64,000 nucleotides of DNA. Source: Pseudomonas putida (lineage in GTDB: Bacteria; Pseudomonadota; Gammaproteobacteria; Pseudomonadales; Pseudomonadaceae). How positions within the stretch are numbered: the stretch's first letter is position 1; the number at the start of each line of letters is the position of its first letter. Both the position numbers and the translations under genes were made by a program. The DNA is taken from contig CP163498.1 of NCBI GenBank assembly GCA_041071465.1, forward strand, positions 5,598,001 to 5,662,000. Reading direction: 5' to 3'. This document shows, piece after piece, positions 8,555 through 17,806 of the stretch. Below the pieces are notes generated by a model that was not told the origin of the DNA, searched no databases, and saw nothing but the letters and a program-made list of their open reading frames with translations.

Positions 8555-9501
8555 TCATTCCAGAATGGTGACTGTCGCTGTGGTGCCAGCTCGCAACGGT
8601 GGCGCATCAGCGCTGCGCTCGAGGCGAAGGCGCACGGGGATCCGCTGGGCTAGCTTTACCCAGGTGTAGCTGGGGTTGACGTTGGCCAGCAACCGGTTAC
8701 CCGGCTGGTTCTCGCGATCGGTGATGGCGTAAGCGATGCTCTCCACCGTGCCCTCCATCACCTCACCACTCATCAAGGCGATACGCGCGCGGCTGCCCAC
8801 CTTGATCTTAGGCAACTTTGTTTCTTCAAAATAGCCACTGACGTGGAACGAGGAGCTGTCCACCAAGGCCAACAGCGGAGTCCCCGGTTGAGCGAAGTCC
8901 CCTGACGTGTCAGCAGGTTGGTTACATAGCCGCTGACCGGGGCACTGATCCGAGTTCGCTCGAGGTCGAACCGCGCTTGTTTCAAGGTGGCGTCGGCAAG
9001 TTGCACATTGGCCTGAGCCAGGCCGAGATTGGACTGCTCACGCAGCAGCTCAGCTTGGGCCACCGCCACGTCAGTGCTGGATTTCTCCCATTCCTCGGCG
9101 GAGATCGCTGACAGCGATTGCAACTTGCGCCGCCGCTGCTCCTCGCTGCGACGCTGCTTGAGCAGGGCCTCGTTGGCGACGATGGACGCCTGGGACTGGC
9201 CTAGGGCGGCGCGCGCCACCTCGACGGCACGTTCGGCATGCAGTACGGCCAGCTCATAGCGAGCAGGATCGATCTGCAGCAGCAGATCGCCCTGGCGGAC
9301 GAACTGGTTGTCGTGCACCGGCAGGTCGATGATGCGACCCGTGACCTCGGCTGACAGGGTCACCACATCTGCTCGCACCCGTGCATCACGTGTCCAGGGC
9401 GCACGGGTAGAGCAGTCCCAGGCAAACCAGCCCAGTACCAACGCAAGCGCAAGGACCACCAGGGTCAAGGCCTTGGAAAGAACAGGTTTCGACGCAGTCA
9501 T
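8555..9501 (-). pseudogene. AaeA-like HlyD-family membrane fusion protein, frameshifted
   Basis: Periplasmic adaptor linking an inner-membrane FUSC pump to the envelope. The ATG is at 9501 (MTASKPVLSKALTLVVLALA, one N-terminal membrane helix), followed by a biotinyl-lipoyl-like half, a coiled-coil hairpin and the second lipoyl half. The frame breaks at the CCCC run 8899-8902 (plus strand): before it the protein ends VSGYVTNLLTRQG, and after it the -1 frame continues FAQPGTPLLALVDSSSFHV to VTILE. One restored base gives a full-length protein of about 315 residues. Read as a probable sequencing indel; if real, the pump loses its adaptor. Confidence 0.8.
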
Positions 9502-9503
9502 CT

Positions 9504-9710
9504 TTACAGACTCACTCCCATCGACAACACCAGCACCGCGCAGATAGTGGCATACAGAGCCCCCTGAAACAGGGCTGGGTGCCACACCAGCGCCAGCACG
9601 CCAGCCCGACGCAACACGGCATCCGCGATCAGGAACAATGGCAACGCCAGCAACAACGCCTGGGCAATCGGCGGCAGATAAACACCGCCGAACTCAAAAT
9701 CAATGGGCAT
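9504..9710 (-). CDS. DUF1656 (AaeX-like) small membrane protein
   Basis: A 68-residue inner-membrane protein with two hydrophobic segments (about 11-30 and 48-66) and the typical N-terminus MPIDFEFGGVYLPP. In E. coli the equivalent gene precedes aaeA and aaeB. Here it overlaps the end of the FUSC gene by 11 bases and lies 2 bases before the adaptor ATG, so the three are one operon. A longer in-frame extension to 9926 overlaps the FUSC gene and is not used. Its biochemical role in the family is unknown. Confidence 0.85.
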   Translation of the reverse strand: MPIDFEFGGVYLPPIAQALLLALPLFLIADAVLRRAGVLALVWHPALFQGALYATICAVLVLSMGVSL

Positions 9711-11853
9711 AAACGCCCTCCTCTTTTGGCGCGGCCCTCGGCGCCAGGACCACTCGGTAGCGCCGCAGCAACTGGCCGGCGATTGCCAACGCGACCCGTA
9801 AGATGAACAACCGACGCAGAGCCTCCCTCCCAGCATCAGAATGTCTCTGGTGCAATGCATCCAAGGCCTCACCCAGTTCATCCGACGCTCGCAGCAAAGC
9901 ATCGACGTCCACCTGCCGGCGAGCACCGATCACCTCCGCCATCTCCTGCAACACTAGGCGCAAACGCGACTTCGTGTATTCCGGCAACACCTCGCTGGTG
10001 GTGCACTGAGCATGTGCTTGTACCAACACAGTCGCCAGCACGGGGCACACCAGAGCGCACTCGAACAACGCCCGGGAACGAGCATCGCTGGTGGCCGGCA
10101 GCACACCGATCATCGCCGATAGCCGATCCAGCATACGGCTCTCGAAATCGAACTGACGCACCAAGCTGGAAGGCGCGGTCACCAGTTGGTAGACGTCCTC
10201 GCGGCTCAAGCTGAACAGCCGGGCCATGCGCTTTTGCGGGTTGAATGGAAACACCAGAGCGAACACCACCATGGCCAGCACACCGGCGGCCGCGTACCCG
10301 CCAGCGAACTCGAACCACTGGATGGCCGTATTGTGGTAAGTGCCGACATTTTGTGGGCCGATCATCAATAACCCGATCAGCCCGATACCCATGCCGATGC
10401 CTGCGGTCATGGGGCTTGCCAGGCCTACGGCGGCCAGGTAGAGCAGTGGTATCAGGCACAATGCGAGCATTTCGAAATCGGTGAAGAGCGGCAGCAGGGC
10501 GAACTGGTAGACCGCTGACAACACCATCGCCACCAGCAAGCCACGGTTGTAGTTCTGACTGGCTAGCAAGGGCCGGGGTAACGTCGCCATCAGCGAGCAC
10601 ATGACGCCCATCAGGATCACGCCTGAACGCGCACCATCCCAAGCCGTCTCGATCCACAGCCAGCCGGAGAGCAACAGCGCCAGGAACGCCCGCACCGCAT
10701 TCATGCCGGCCAGGCGAAAGTCCAGATGCAGAGCGCTGACCTCCCCTTGCACCTGGGGGCAACTGGCCATCCGCCCCTGTTGAATCGCTTCGTTGAGCTC
10801 GATCAGTTCGTCCAACTGTTCCAGTAAGCGTGCCTGCTCCCAACGCAAAGCCCAGGCCAGCGGGCGCATAGGCGGCGACAATGGCTCGTTGAGGTACTCG
10901 ACACGGTCGGCGGCTTCGTCGAAGCGTTGGTGCAACCTGCGGATCGCCTCGCGACGCGAGGCCGACAGTGCTACACCGTCAAGTGCAAGCGCATCCAGGC
11001 TGTCGAGTTCTGCCTCGCGCAACAGCTGGATATCCGACGGCAGCGGCCCTTGCCAATGCTGCTTGATCAGCGCACGCTGCTGACGCAATACCTGCAGGCG
11101 CGACACCAACAACACCAGCTGGTTGGCCAGCAACTGCACCAGCCCGTCAGCGCTGCGCAAGTGCGGGGCATCGAAATAAAGATGCCGACGTAGGCCTTCC
11201 AACGCGCTAACTTCGGCGATCAGTTGAGCCTGGCGCCTATTGAACGCTGCATCGTCCTCCTCGGTCCGGACCACTTCGGCGGCATGCTGGGCGATCAGCT
11301 TGACCAAACTGTCGACCTTGCTGAAATACCCCTGCGCCACGGCCTGGGGGCGCGCCGTCAACAGGCTGACCACCGCGACGCAGGCCACCGCGAGAAGGGT
11401 CTCGGTCAGCCGTGTGATAGCCAGCATGAGGATGCCGTCCGGCTCCGGGACCGCCAGCATCGCCACCACCACAGCGGTAAATCCGCTCAGGACGAACGCA
11501 TGCGAGTCGGTATAACGCAGCAGGGTCCCCCCTGCCGTACAGAAGGCCAGCCACAGGGCAAGGCAGACGATGAAAGGCATCGGTGCCTGGGGGAACAGTG
11601 CCATGATCGCCACTGCCACCGCCGCCCCCACCATTGTTCCCACCACTTGGGCAAAGCTGCGTTTGAGAGTCATGCCGGCCAGCGGCAGACTGATGATGAT
11701 CACAGTCATCAGCGCCCACTTCGGCTGTTCCAGATCGAAAATGAACGCCAGGTACAGACACAACAAGCCGGCGAAAATGGTGCGCAAGGCGAAAAACAGC
11801 ACCCTGCGGCCAGGGTTCAAGGCCATTTTTAAATAAGAGATCAACGGAGCCAT
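9700..11853 (-). CDS. FUSC family (AaeB-like) efflux transporter
   Basis: Inner-membrane pump of 717 residues with the classical AaeB layout: a cluster of about five to six N-terminal helices, a soluble middle part (about 180-370), a second helix cluster, and a long cytosolic C-terminus. E. coli AaeB exports p-hydroxybenzoate and related aromatic acids. I took the ATG at 11853 (GAGG upstream) instead of the in-frame TTG at 11865; it overlaps no coding base of the OprD gene that ends at 11862. The operon with DUF1656 and the adaptor supports export of aromatic compounds; the substrate is inferred. Confidence 0.87.
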   Translation of the reverse strand: MAPLISYLKMALNPGRRVLFFALRTIFAGLLCLYLAFIFDLEQPKWALMTVIIISLPLAGMTLKRSFAQVVGTMVGAAVAVAIMALFPQAPMPFIVCLALWLAFCTAGGTLLRYTDSHAFVLSGFTAVVVAMLAVPEPDGILMLAITRLTETLLAVACVAVVSLLTARPQAVAQGYFSKVDSLVKLIAQHAAEVVRTEEDDAAFNRRQAQLIAEVSALEGLRRHLYFDAPHLRSADGLVQLLANQLVLLVSRLQVLRQQRALIKQHWQGPLPSDIQLLREAELDSLDALALDGVALSASRREAIRRLHQRFDEAADRVEYLNEPLSPPMRPLAWALRWEQARLLEQLDELIELNEAIQQGRMASCPQVQGEVSALHLDFRLAGMNAVRAFLALLLSGWLWIETAWDGARSGVILMGVMCSLMATLPRPLLASQNYNRGLLVAMVLSAVYQFALLPLFTDFEMLALCLIPLLYLAAVGLASPMTAGIGMGIGLIGLLMIGPQNVGTYHNTAIQWFEFAGGYAAAGVLAMVVFALVFPFNPQKRMARLFSLSREDVYQLVTAPSSLVRQFDFESRMLDRLSAMIGVLPATSDARSRALFECALVCPVLATVLVQAHAQCTTSEVLPEYTKSRLRLVLQEMAEVIGARRQVDVDALLRASDELGEALDALHQRHSDAGREALRRLFILRVALAIAGQLLRRYRVVLAPRAAPKEEGVYAH

Positions 11854-11861
11854 CGGGCGCC

Positions 11862-13286
11862 TCAAAACACGCTGATCGGATAATCGACGATCAGCCGGTA
11901 CTCATCCGCGCTGGAGTTGCCACGAGTATTGCCTGGCGCAGTATAGCCGCCGCCCTCTCGGTGCGTGGCCCAGCGCACAGTCAGCGACAGGTCCTTGGCC
12001 GGGCCTGAAGGCACCTGATACTTGAACGCCAGGTCCCGCTCCCAATGCTTGGCGTGCTTGCCATCGGGGTTGTAGATGTAGCCATAGCCGATGCTACTGG
12101 GGTCCACCCGGGTCAGGTCCGCCTCGCCGCGTGTATAGGTCGCGATGAACTGTAGAGAAGGCGCGCCGAGCGCCGCCAGATTGGTTTCATACTGCAAGCG
12201 CCAGGATTTTTCTCCAGGGCCGTTGAAGTCGGCGAACTGCTGCGAATTGCTCAGGTACAAGAAGATCCGGTCGTTTTGCGTGATGTAATCGAACGGGGTT
12301 CTACTATCGACCTTCTGCAGCCCAAGGGTGAGGGTCTGACCATATGCTGTCGCTGAAATGCCGACACTATAGGTGTCGTTGTCGATGTCACCCAACTGAC
12401 TACGCCCTTGATCCCGTGTCTTGTAATAGTGCAGGTAGGGTTTGAGCACGAGTACGTCATTCATCTGGAAGGTTTCCGACAACCCTAGGTAATACTGATT
12501 CCACATGTCTTCTAGCTGGCCGCCATAGACGGTGAGCTGCAACCCGTCGGGTCGGCTATAGGCAGCGCCCACCCAGCCAATGTGCGGGCTTTCGCGGTCC
12601 GCGGCGACACCAGCGTTGTTGCGCGCGCCATAGGCCGTGACCAGGTGGGAATGACCACTCTGGTTACGCAGTCGGGTGGATTCCACAAACCCCGCATCCA
12701 GCCACAGGTTCTCAACGCTGTAGTTCTTCAGCGTCACGCCACGGTAGGCCTGTGGGAACAGGCGACTCGTTCCACTGGCTACAATCGGGTTCTCGATCAG
12801 TTGGTCACCTGCTTTGACCAAGGTGTCGAGATACCTGAGTTTGAGGGCCGCGCCCGCGCTGGCGAACTCGGACTCAGGTTTGAGGGACGCATCCAGCGGA
12901 AGTAAGCCAGCGCCTCCACTGCCATCACCACCGTCGAGTTTGAGCCCCAGGAAGCCATGGGCATCCACACCCACGCCAACCGGTGTATCGGTAAAACCGG
13001 ACCTGAACGAGAACAGAAAACCTTGTGCCCATTCAGTCGGGTCCCGAGTGACCAGGTCGGAGTGATTGTCGCGCTGGAAGTAGTAATTCCTGGCCAGTGC
13101 ATCCAGTCGCGCCCCCTCGATCAAGCCCGGCGCAATGCCCAGTTCGACAGCCTGTCGCTCGTTGACGCCAGTGAAGATGTTGTCCTTCTGCCCCAAGGCA
13201 TTGTCGGCCTCGGCGGGCGAACACAACAGCACGCCAACCGCCCAATTGCACAGCAGCAGGTACCGATGAGTCACTGCGGCGCTCAT
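11862..13286 (-). CDS. OprD family outer-membrane porin
   Basis: An outer-membrane 18-stranded porin of 474 residues for specific uptake of small carboxylates or amino acids. Signal peptide at about residues 1-27 (LLLCNWAVGVLLCSPAEA). OprD hallmarks are LDALARNYYFQRD near the N-terminus, QLEDMWNQYYLGL, and the final aromatic residue F (DYPISVF). ATG at 13286 is preferred over TTG at 13301; it begins 2 bases after the pirin stop. Its place beside a FUSC exporter suggests the operon handles one compound class in both directions, which is inference. Confidence 0.9.
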   Translation of the reverse strand: MSAAVTHRYLLLCNWAVGVLLCSPAEADNALGQKDNIFTGVNERQAVELGIAPGLIEGARLDALARNYYFQRDNHSDLVTRDPTEWAQGFLFSFRSGFTDTPVGVGVDAHGFLGLKLDGGDGSGGAGLLPLDASLKPESEFASAGAALKLRYLDTLVKAGDQLIENPIVASGTSRLFPQAYRGVTLKNYSVENLWLDAGFVESTRLRNQSGHSHLVTAYGARNNAGVAADRESPHIGWVGAAYSRPDGLQLTVYGGQLEDMWNQYYLGLSETFQMNDVLVLKPYLHYYKTRDQGRSQLGDIDNDTYSVGISATAYGQTLTLGLQKVDSRTPFDYITQNDRIFLYLSNSQQFADFNGPGEKSWRLQYETNLAALGAPSLQFIATYTRGEADLTRVDPSSIGYGYIYNPDGKHAKHWERDLAFKYQVPSGPAKDLSLTVRWATHREGGGYTAPGNTRGNSSADEYRLIVDYPISVF

Positions 13287-13288
13287 TT

Positions 13289-14230
13289 TCAAGCTCGCCA
13301 AGGAATTGTGGGCGCTGTCAGACGCGCGCCGTCGAACCCGGTGACATCACCGAACCTGATGCTGCCATCCTCCCACTCACGCGGGGCCTGAATGATCGCT
13401 TCCTTGGTGTGCCCGACGTAGTTCCACCACAGGAAGATCTCCTCCTCAAATGGTCGGCCACCGACCAGAATGGCGCGAGCTCCAGGGGAAGCTTGCAGCT
13501 CGAGCGGGTCCAGGCCACACCCCAAGTAGGCGAGTTCGTTGGCGCCGAAATCCTCGCTGTTGACTCGCCACTGGCCCTCCAAGGGCAAGATCCCGTATTC
13601 GAACCCTTTATCAAGTTTGATGCGAGTGCGCGCGGCGTCACCGGCGACCAGATCTATCCCCATCAGGGGCGAGTAGATGCATGCAGGCGCATGATGATGT
13701 TCAAAAACTCCGGCCAGCAGGGTCAGGTCGAAATCGTCGACGTGCCACCGAGGCAAATCACCATAGTGCGTGAAGGCTGCCGGGCGGTCGCTTGCGGACG
13801 ATGGCAAGGCGATCCACAGCTGGACGGCGTGTAACTGCTCTTGGCCTGGCAAGGACTCCTCGGTATGGGTAATTCCGTAGCCCGCGGTCATCAAATTCAC
13901 CTGGCCAGGTCGGATCACCTGTGTATTGCCCAGGCTGTCACGGTGAAGCACCTCGCCCTCGATCATCCAGGTGAAGGTTTGCAAACCAATATGCGGGTGT
14001 GGTCCCACTCGCAAACCGTTGTCGTACTTGAACACCGCCGGGCCTGCATGGTCGAGGAAGCACCATGCGCCGATCATCCGTCGGTGTCGCGAAGGCAGCA
14101 ATCGACTCACCGGGATACCACCGCCGACCTCGGCACTTCGCGCCGAGATCCATTGAATCGCCCGCACACCGCCAATGATCGGACAGTCGTGCGACGAGGA
14201 GAGCTCGCTATGGGTTTCGTGTGTACTCAT
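13289..14230 (-). CDS. Pirin family protein (first copy)
   Basis: A 313-residue bicupin, probably cytosolic. The metal-binding N-terminal cupin is seen as GPHPHIGLQTFTWM with the HxH pair and ITHTEES with the later His and Glu. Some bacterial pirins are quercetin dioxygenases or redox-linked regulators, so the exact role is open. It is longer than the second pirin at 16217 and only distantly alike, so this is not a recent duplication. Tight spacing to OprD indicates one transcript. Confidence 0.88.
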   Translation of the reverse strand: MSTHETHSELSSSHDCPIIGGVRAIQWISARSAEVGGGIPVSRLLPSRHRRMIGAWCFLDHAGPAVFKYDNGLRVGPHPHIGLQTFTWMIEGEVLHRDSLGNTQVIRPGQVNLMTAGYGITHTEESLPGQEQLHAVQLWIALPSSASDRPAAFTHYGDLPRWHVDDFDLTLLAGVFEHHHAPACIYSPLMGIDLVAGDAARTRIKLDKGFEYGILPLEGQWRVNSEDFGANELAYLGCGLDPLELQASPGARAILVGGRPFEEEIFLWWNYVGHTKEAIIQAPREWEDGSIRFGDVTGFDGARLTAPTIPWRA

Positions 14231-14275
14231 TTTTTTGTACCCGACGATGGAGCCTTGCGCTCATGGCACACATGC

Positions 14276-14683
14276 TCACTCGATCAATGTGCTGGCAATG
14301 GTGATTTCACCACTGAGCACCTTGTGAATAGGGCAAGCGTTGGCGATATCCAGCAAGCGAGCACGCTGCTCATCGCTCAGTGAGCCACACAAACGAATAT
14401 CCCGGGAAATCTGGAGCTGGGCATCGTTGCCAAGCCGCTCGTGCAGGATGCTCAGATTCACCTCGATGGACGTCAGCGGCATCTCTTTTCGCTGCGCGTA
14501 CATGGCGACCGTGATGGACGTGCATGCCCCCAAAGACGACAGCAGCAGTTGGTGAGGCGTCGGTGCGGTGCCCCCTCCACCTAATGCTTCGGGAACATCG
14601 CTACTCCAGTGGTGCTGATCATCGGTCAAGATGACCTGGAATGCCGCGCTTGTAGAGGATGCGCGGACGGAGAGCTCTTTCAT
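14276..14683 (-). CDS. OsmC/Ohr family peroxiredoxin-like protein
   Basis: A 135-residue protein of the OsmC fold that reduces organic hydroperoxides with paired cysteines. Both are visible: Cys54 in LLLSSLGACTSITVAMYA and the one in IANACPIHKVLSGEI. Cytosolic. It lies between the pirin and the YcaC-like hydrolase and fits a detoxification theme for the operon. An ordinary member of the thioredoxin-like OsmC subgroup rather than Ohr. Confidence 0.88.
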   Translation of the reverse strand: MKELSVRASSTSAAFQVILTDDQHHWSSDVPEALGGGGTAPTPHQLLLSSLGACTSITVAMYAQRKEMPLTSIEVNLSILHERLGNDAQLQISRDIRLCGSLSDEQRARLLDIANACPIHKVLSGEITIASTLIE

Positions 14684-14716
14684 TGAGACGCCTATACTGA
14701 ACTAATTCAACGGTTC

Positions 14717-14748
14717 GAGGAGCCATACACCACGATACGGCTCCTCGA
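14717..14748 (-). terminator. Hairpin between YcaC-like and OsmC genes
   Basis: CGAGGAGCC (14717-14725) pairs perfectly with GGCTCCTCG (14740-14748), loop 14 bases, 8 bases after the YcaC-like stop. No U-tract follows on the minus strand, so it may be a partial terminator or an mRNA-processing or stability element inside the operon. Confidence 0.5.
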
Positions 14749-14755
14749 TGTGGGC

Positions 14756-15382
14756 TTACTTGGAAGTGTTCAGCAAGCTGAAGCTAGTCATCAGGTTGCG
14801 GTAATCCGGGATATGGTTGGAGAACAACGCGCCCAGGCCTTCGATGTCGTTGCGCCAGTCACGGTGCAACTCGCAGGCTACGCCGAACCAGGTCATCAGC
14901 TGGGCACCGGCAGCTTCCATCCGCCGCCAGGCCGAATCGCGGGTCAGTTCGTTGAAGGTGCCGGAGGCATCGGTGACCACGAAGACATCGAAGCCCTCCT
15001 CCAAGGCAGACAACGCCGGGAAGGCCACGCATACTTCGGTCACCACGCCGGCGATAATCAGTTGCTTTTTGCCGGTCGCTTTCACCGCCTTGACAAAGTC
15101 CTCGTTGTCCCAGGCATTGATATTGCCTGGGCGAGCGATGTAAGGCGCATCTGGGAACTGCTCCTTGAGCTCGGGCACCAGCGGGCCGTTGGGACCATTC
15201 TCGAAGCTCGTGGTGAGGATGGTCGGCAGCTTGAAGTACTTGGCGAGATCCGACAGGGCAAGCACATTGTTCTTGAAACGGTCAGGCTCGATGTCCCGTA
15301 CCAGTGAGAGCAGGCCAGTCTGGTGATCGACCAACAGAACAGCGGCGTTGTTCTTGTCAAGACGCTTGTATTGGAAAGCCAT
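14756..15382 (-). CDS. YcaC-like isochorismatase-family hydrolase
   Basis: A 208-residue cysteine hydrolase, the same length as E. coli YcaC. The triad is visible: Asp in VLLVDHQTGLL, Lys in the following region, and Cys in VVTEVCVAFPALSALEEGF. YcaC-type enzymes are octameric cytosolic hydrolases of unknown physiological substrate. It is a paralogue of the next gene upstream, about 30 bp away; the two share the NGPLVPE/NGPLIPE and NAWDN segments. Confidence 0.87.
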   Translation of the reverse strand: MAFQYKRLDKNNAAVLLVDHQTGLLSLVRDIEPDRFKNNVLALSDLAKYFKLPTILTTSFENGPNGPLVPELKEQFPDAPYIARPGNINAWDNEDFVKAVKATGKKQLIIAGVVTEVCVAFPALSALEEGFDVFVVTDASGTFNELTRDSAWRRMEAAGAQLMTWFGVACELHRDWRNDIEGLGALFSNHIPDYRNLMTSFSLLNTSK

Positions 15383-15411
15383 GGTTGTGTTCCTTTCTGA
15401 AGTAGAAAAAG

Positions 15412-16101
15412 TTACTTACGTTCGGAATCCAATTGCTCGTGGTTGCTCACCACCGCCTGAGCCTTCATGTAGCTCTCGATCAGGAGTTGATAGTGGGGGA
15501 ACACCGCGCTGTAGGCCTCGGCCCACTGGGCGGCGTCCGGCCGGTTCCAGGTTTGCTGTACTTCGGAACACACGGCGGCGGTGTCCATCGGCACCACGCC
15601 GGCCTGGACGATGCGCGCCAAGGTGATCTCCTGGGCCATCTTGGAGTAGGTGCCTGATGCATCGATTACCGCAAACACCTGATAGCCGGCCGCCACGGCG
15701 CTGATGCTGGGGAAAGCCATACAGACACTTGTGATCGTGCCGGCGATGATCAGTTGCTTGCGGCCGGTTTTTTCAACAGCGGCAACGAATTCAGCGTTGT
15801 CCCAGGCATTGATTTCACCTTTGCGGGCGACGTACTGGGCATGAGGCGCGGCTTCGTGGATTTCAGGGATCAACGGGCCATTGGGGCCCTGTGGAACAGA
15901 GGCAGTGGTGATCACCGGGATCTTGGCCAGGCTGGCGATCTTCGCCAGGGTGATGGCATTGGCCCGCAGCTCGGTCATGGGCATGTCCTTAACCGTCTGG
16001 AACAATCCGCTTTGATGATCGATCAACAGCATCGCGGCCTTGTCAGGGTCAATCCGTGGGACCTGACCGTTGAGATTGGCGATTTGTCCAAAGTTGCTCA
16101 T
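15412..16101 (-). CDS. Isochorismatase-family hydrolase (second copy)
   Basis: A 229-residue cysteine hydrolase related to the YcaC-like neighbour, with [13 protein letters not shown] (catalytic Asp) and [19 protein letters not shown] (catalytic Cys). The C-terminus carries about 20 extra residues. The frame is open to 16161, but the ATG at 16101 has AGAGGAA upstream and starts the conserved part. Two adjacent paralogues suggest a tandem duplication followed by divergence. Substrate unknown. Confidence 0.87.
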   Translation of the reverse strand: MSNFGQIANLNGQVPRIDPDKAAMLLIDHQSGLFQTVKDMPMTELRANAITLAKIASLAKIPVITTASVPQGPNGPLIPEIHEAAPHAQYVARKGEINAWDNAEFVAAVEKTGRKQLIIAGTITSVCMAFPSISAVAAGYQVFAVIDASGTYSKMAQEITLARIVQAGVVPMDTAAVCSEVQQTWNRPDAAQWAEAYSAVFPHYQLLIESYMKAQAVVSNHEQLDSERK

Positions 16102-16216
16102 GATGCGTTCCTCTTTCACGGGTTTAAGGCCGTCCTGCCAATCAGGGCAGAACGTATCCACATATCCCTCGTGGGGATAATCAGATTAGGTGAACATCAC
16201 GGATGCACCGTCACCG

Positions 16217-17083
16217 CTAGTCGTTCAGCACTCCGAAACGCCCCGCCTGGAGGTCTTGAATCGCCTGCTGGATTTCAGCTTCACTGTTCATCACGAAAGG
16301 CCCATAGCCAGCGATTGGCTCATCGATGGGTTCCCCGCTCAACAACAGGACATGGGCATCATCGTTCGCTACCAGCAGCAGCCGATCGCCCATGCGGTCA
16401 AACAGCACTGTCTGAGATTCGCGCACGATCTGGTCACCGTTCACCTGCAAGGTGCCTTGCAACACCACCAGAATGACGTTGCGCCCCTTGGAGAGTGGCA
16501 ATTTGAGCGACCTGTCACGTTTGAGTCGTATGTCCCATACATCAATGGGTGTGAAGGTGAGCGCTGGTCCTTGCCGACCATCGAACGCACCGGCGATCAG
16601 GCGAAGCGTTCCCGCTCCTCGATTCAATGGAATGGCAGGGATGGTGTGGTCAAGTAGGGTCTGATACCGCGGCAATGACATTTTGTCGTGAGCGGGTAAG
16701 TTGACCCACAACTGCACCATTTCCAGCGTGCCGCCCACCCGGCTGAAGGTTTCAGCGTGAAATTCCTCATGCAGGATGCCTGCTGCAGCTGTCATCCATT
16801 GCACATCACCTGGGCCAATACGCCCACCTGCGCCTGTCGAGTCCCGATGTTCCAGCTCACCCTGGTAAACGATCGTGACAGTTTCAAAGCCGCGATGAGG
16901 GTGCTGCCCTACGCCTCGACGCTGATCGGTTGGAGTGAAGTCCTGAGGCCCGGCGTAGTCCAACAAGAGAAACGGACTAATATGCTTCCCTTGGTTGCTG
17001 TAGGAAAACAGCGTGCGCACCGGGAAACCGTCCCCAACCCAATGCGGACTGGCGCTTGTGTATACACCCAGAATCTTATTCAT
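16217..17083 (-). CDS. Pirin family protein (second copy)
   Basis: A 288-residue bicupin with the standard pirin N-terminal site (QHPHRGFETVTIVYQGELEH, then GILHEEFH). It opens the long minus-strand block, so the operon promoter should lie between 17084 and about 17250. The family includes iron-binding quercetinases and regulators; no evidence here decides between them. Confidence 0.9.
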   Translation of the reverse strand: MNKILGVYTSASPHWVGDGFPVRTLFSYSNQGKHISPFLLLDYAGPQDFTPTDQRRGVGQHPHRGFETVTIVYQGELEHRDSTGAGGRIGPGDVQWMTAAAGILHEEFHAETFSRVGGTLEMVQLWVNLPAHDKMSLPRYQTLLDHTIPAIPLNRGAGTLRLIAGAFDGRQGPALTFTPIDVWDIRLKRDRSLKLPLSKGRNVILVVLQGTLQVNGDQIVRESQTVLFDRMGDRLLLVANDDAHVLLLSGEPIDEPIAGYGPFVMNSEAEIQQAIQDLQAGRFGVLND

Positions 17084-17806
17084 GGCTCAGCCTCTGCCGC
17101 GACGACGGTAGGCGCTAAAGCTAGTCACACCACACCGTCAGCGATAGGGCTAAAAATGGATCTCAGCGTTCTATTGCATGAACACTGACACGCGATCGTG
17201 AGCGGCAAATGCTAATCCCTCTCGAACATACATCCCATAGGGCTCTATCCCCGCGTAGTGCAAGCAGTCGATCTCGCGTCGGCGATGCGCGACCTAGGCC
17301 ATCTTGGACAAAGAGAATCGCCTAGGCTACTAGACGGTATTCGGAGTAAATGTACGAGAGGCCGGCTTGGAGCATTTTGGCAGGGGCTGCGCGATACCGA
17401 TGGTCGCCCAGCCGCCTCTAGTAACATCGTTTCTACCGGGCGGCATGTGCCATAGCTGATGACCACAGCAGCATCCACAATAGCCAGAGCCCAAAGCCAA
17501 CTGCGATTAATTCTTAGTCATGGCATCGGCTATTTTTGAGTTGGGGATGTTCAGCACCATCGCCCAGGGTAGAGCCTCCGCACGACACGCTTCTTACAAA
17601 AAAGCGACATCGCCAACTAATTTGTTGATTATTACAAAGTCCTGATATATCCGTATGAGTGGATGCTTTTTTGATGGAATGATACCTAGCTGTTAGCAGT
17701 TTGCGTGCTATCAGCAGCCACACCCTTACGCCTCACGCCAAACCTCAAACAGCCACCCTTTTGCGCTACAGCTCAGCAGTATTCGATTAAATAATAGGAT
17801 TTTTTT
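17084..17806. other. 720-bp stretch without a supported gene
   Basis: This separates the divergent pirin operon and diguanylate cyclase gene, so it should contain both promoters. Short frames (for example 17245-17478) match nothing I know. A small inverted repeat CACG-CGAT-CGTG lies at 17189-17200, about 105 bp upstream of the pirin start, and could be an operator, but support is weak. Base composition becomes clearly AT-rich from about 17600 onward. Confidence 0.4.

Noticed and set aside
17245..17478. 77-codon minus-strand frame in the 17.1-17.8 kb gap
   Set aside because: No SD, no recognised motif and no operon context; likely chance.
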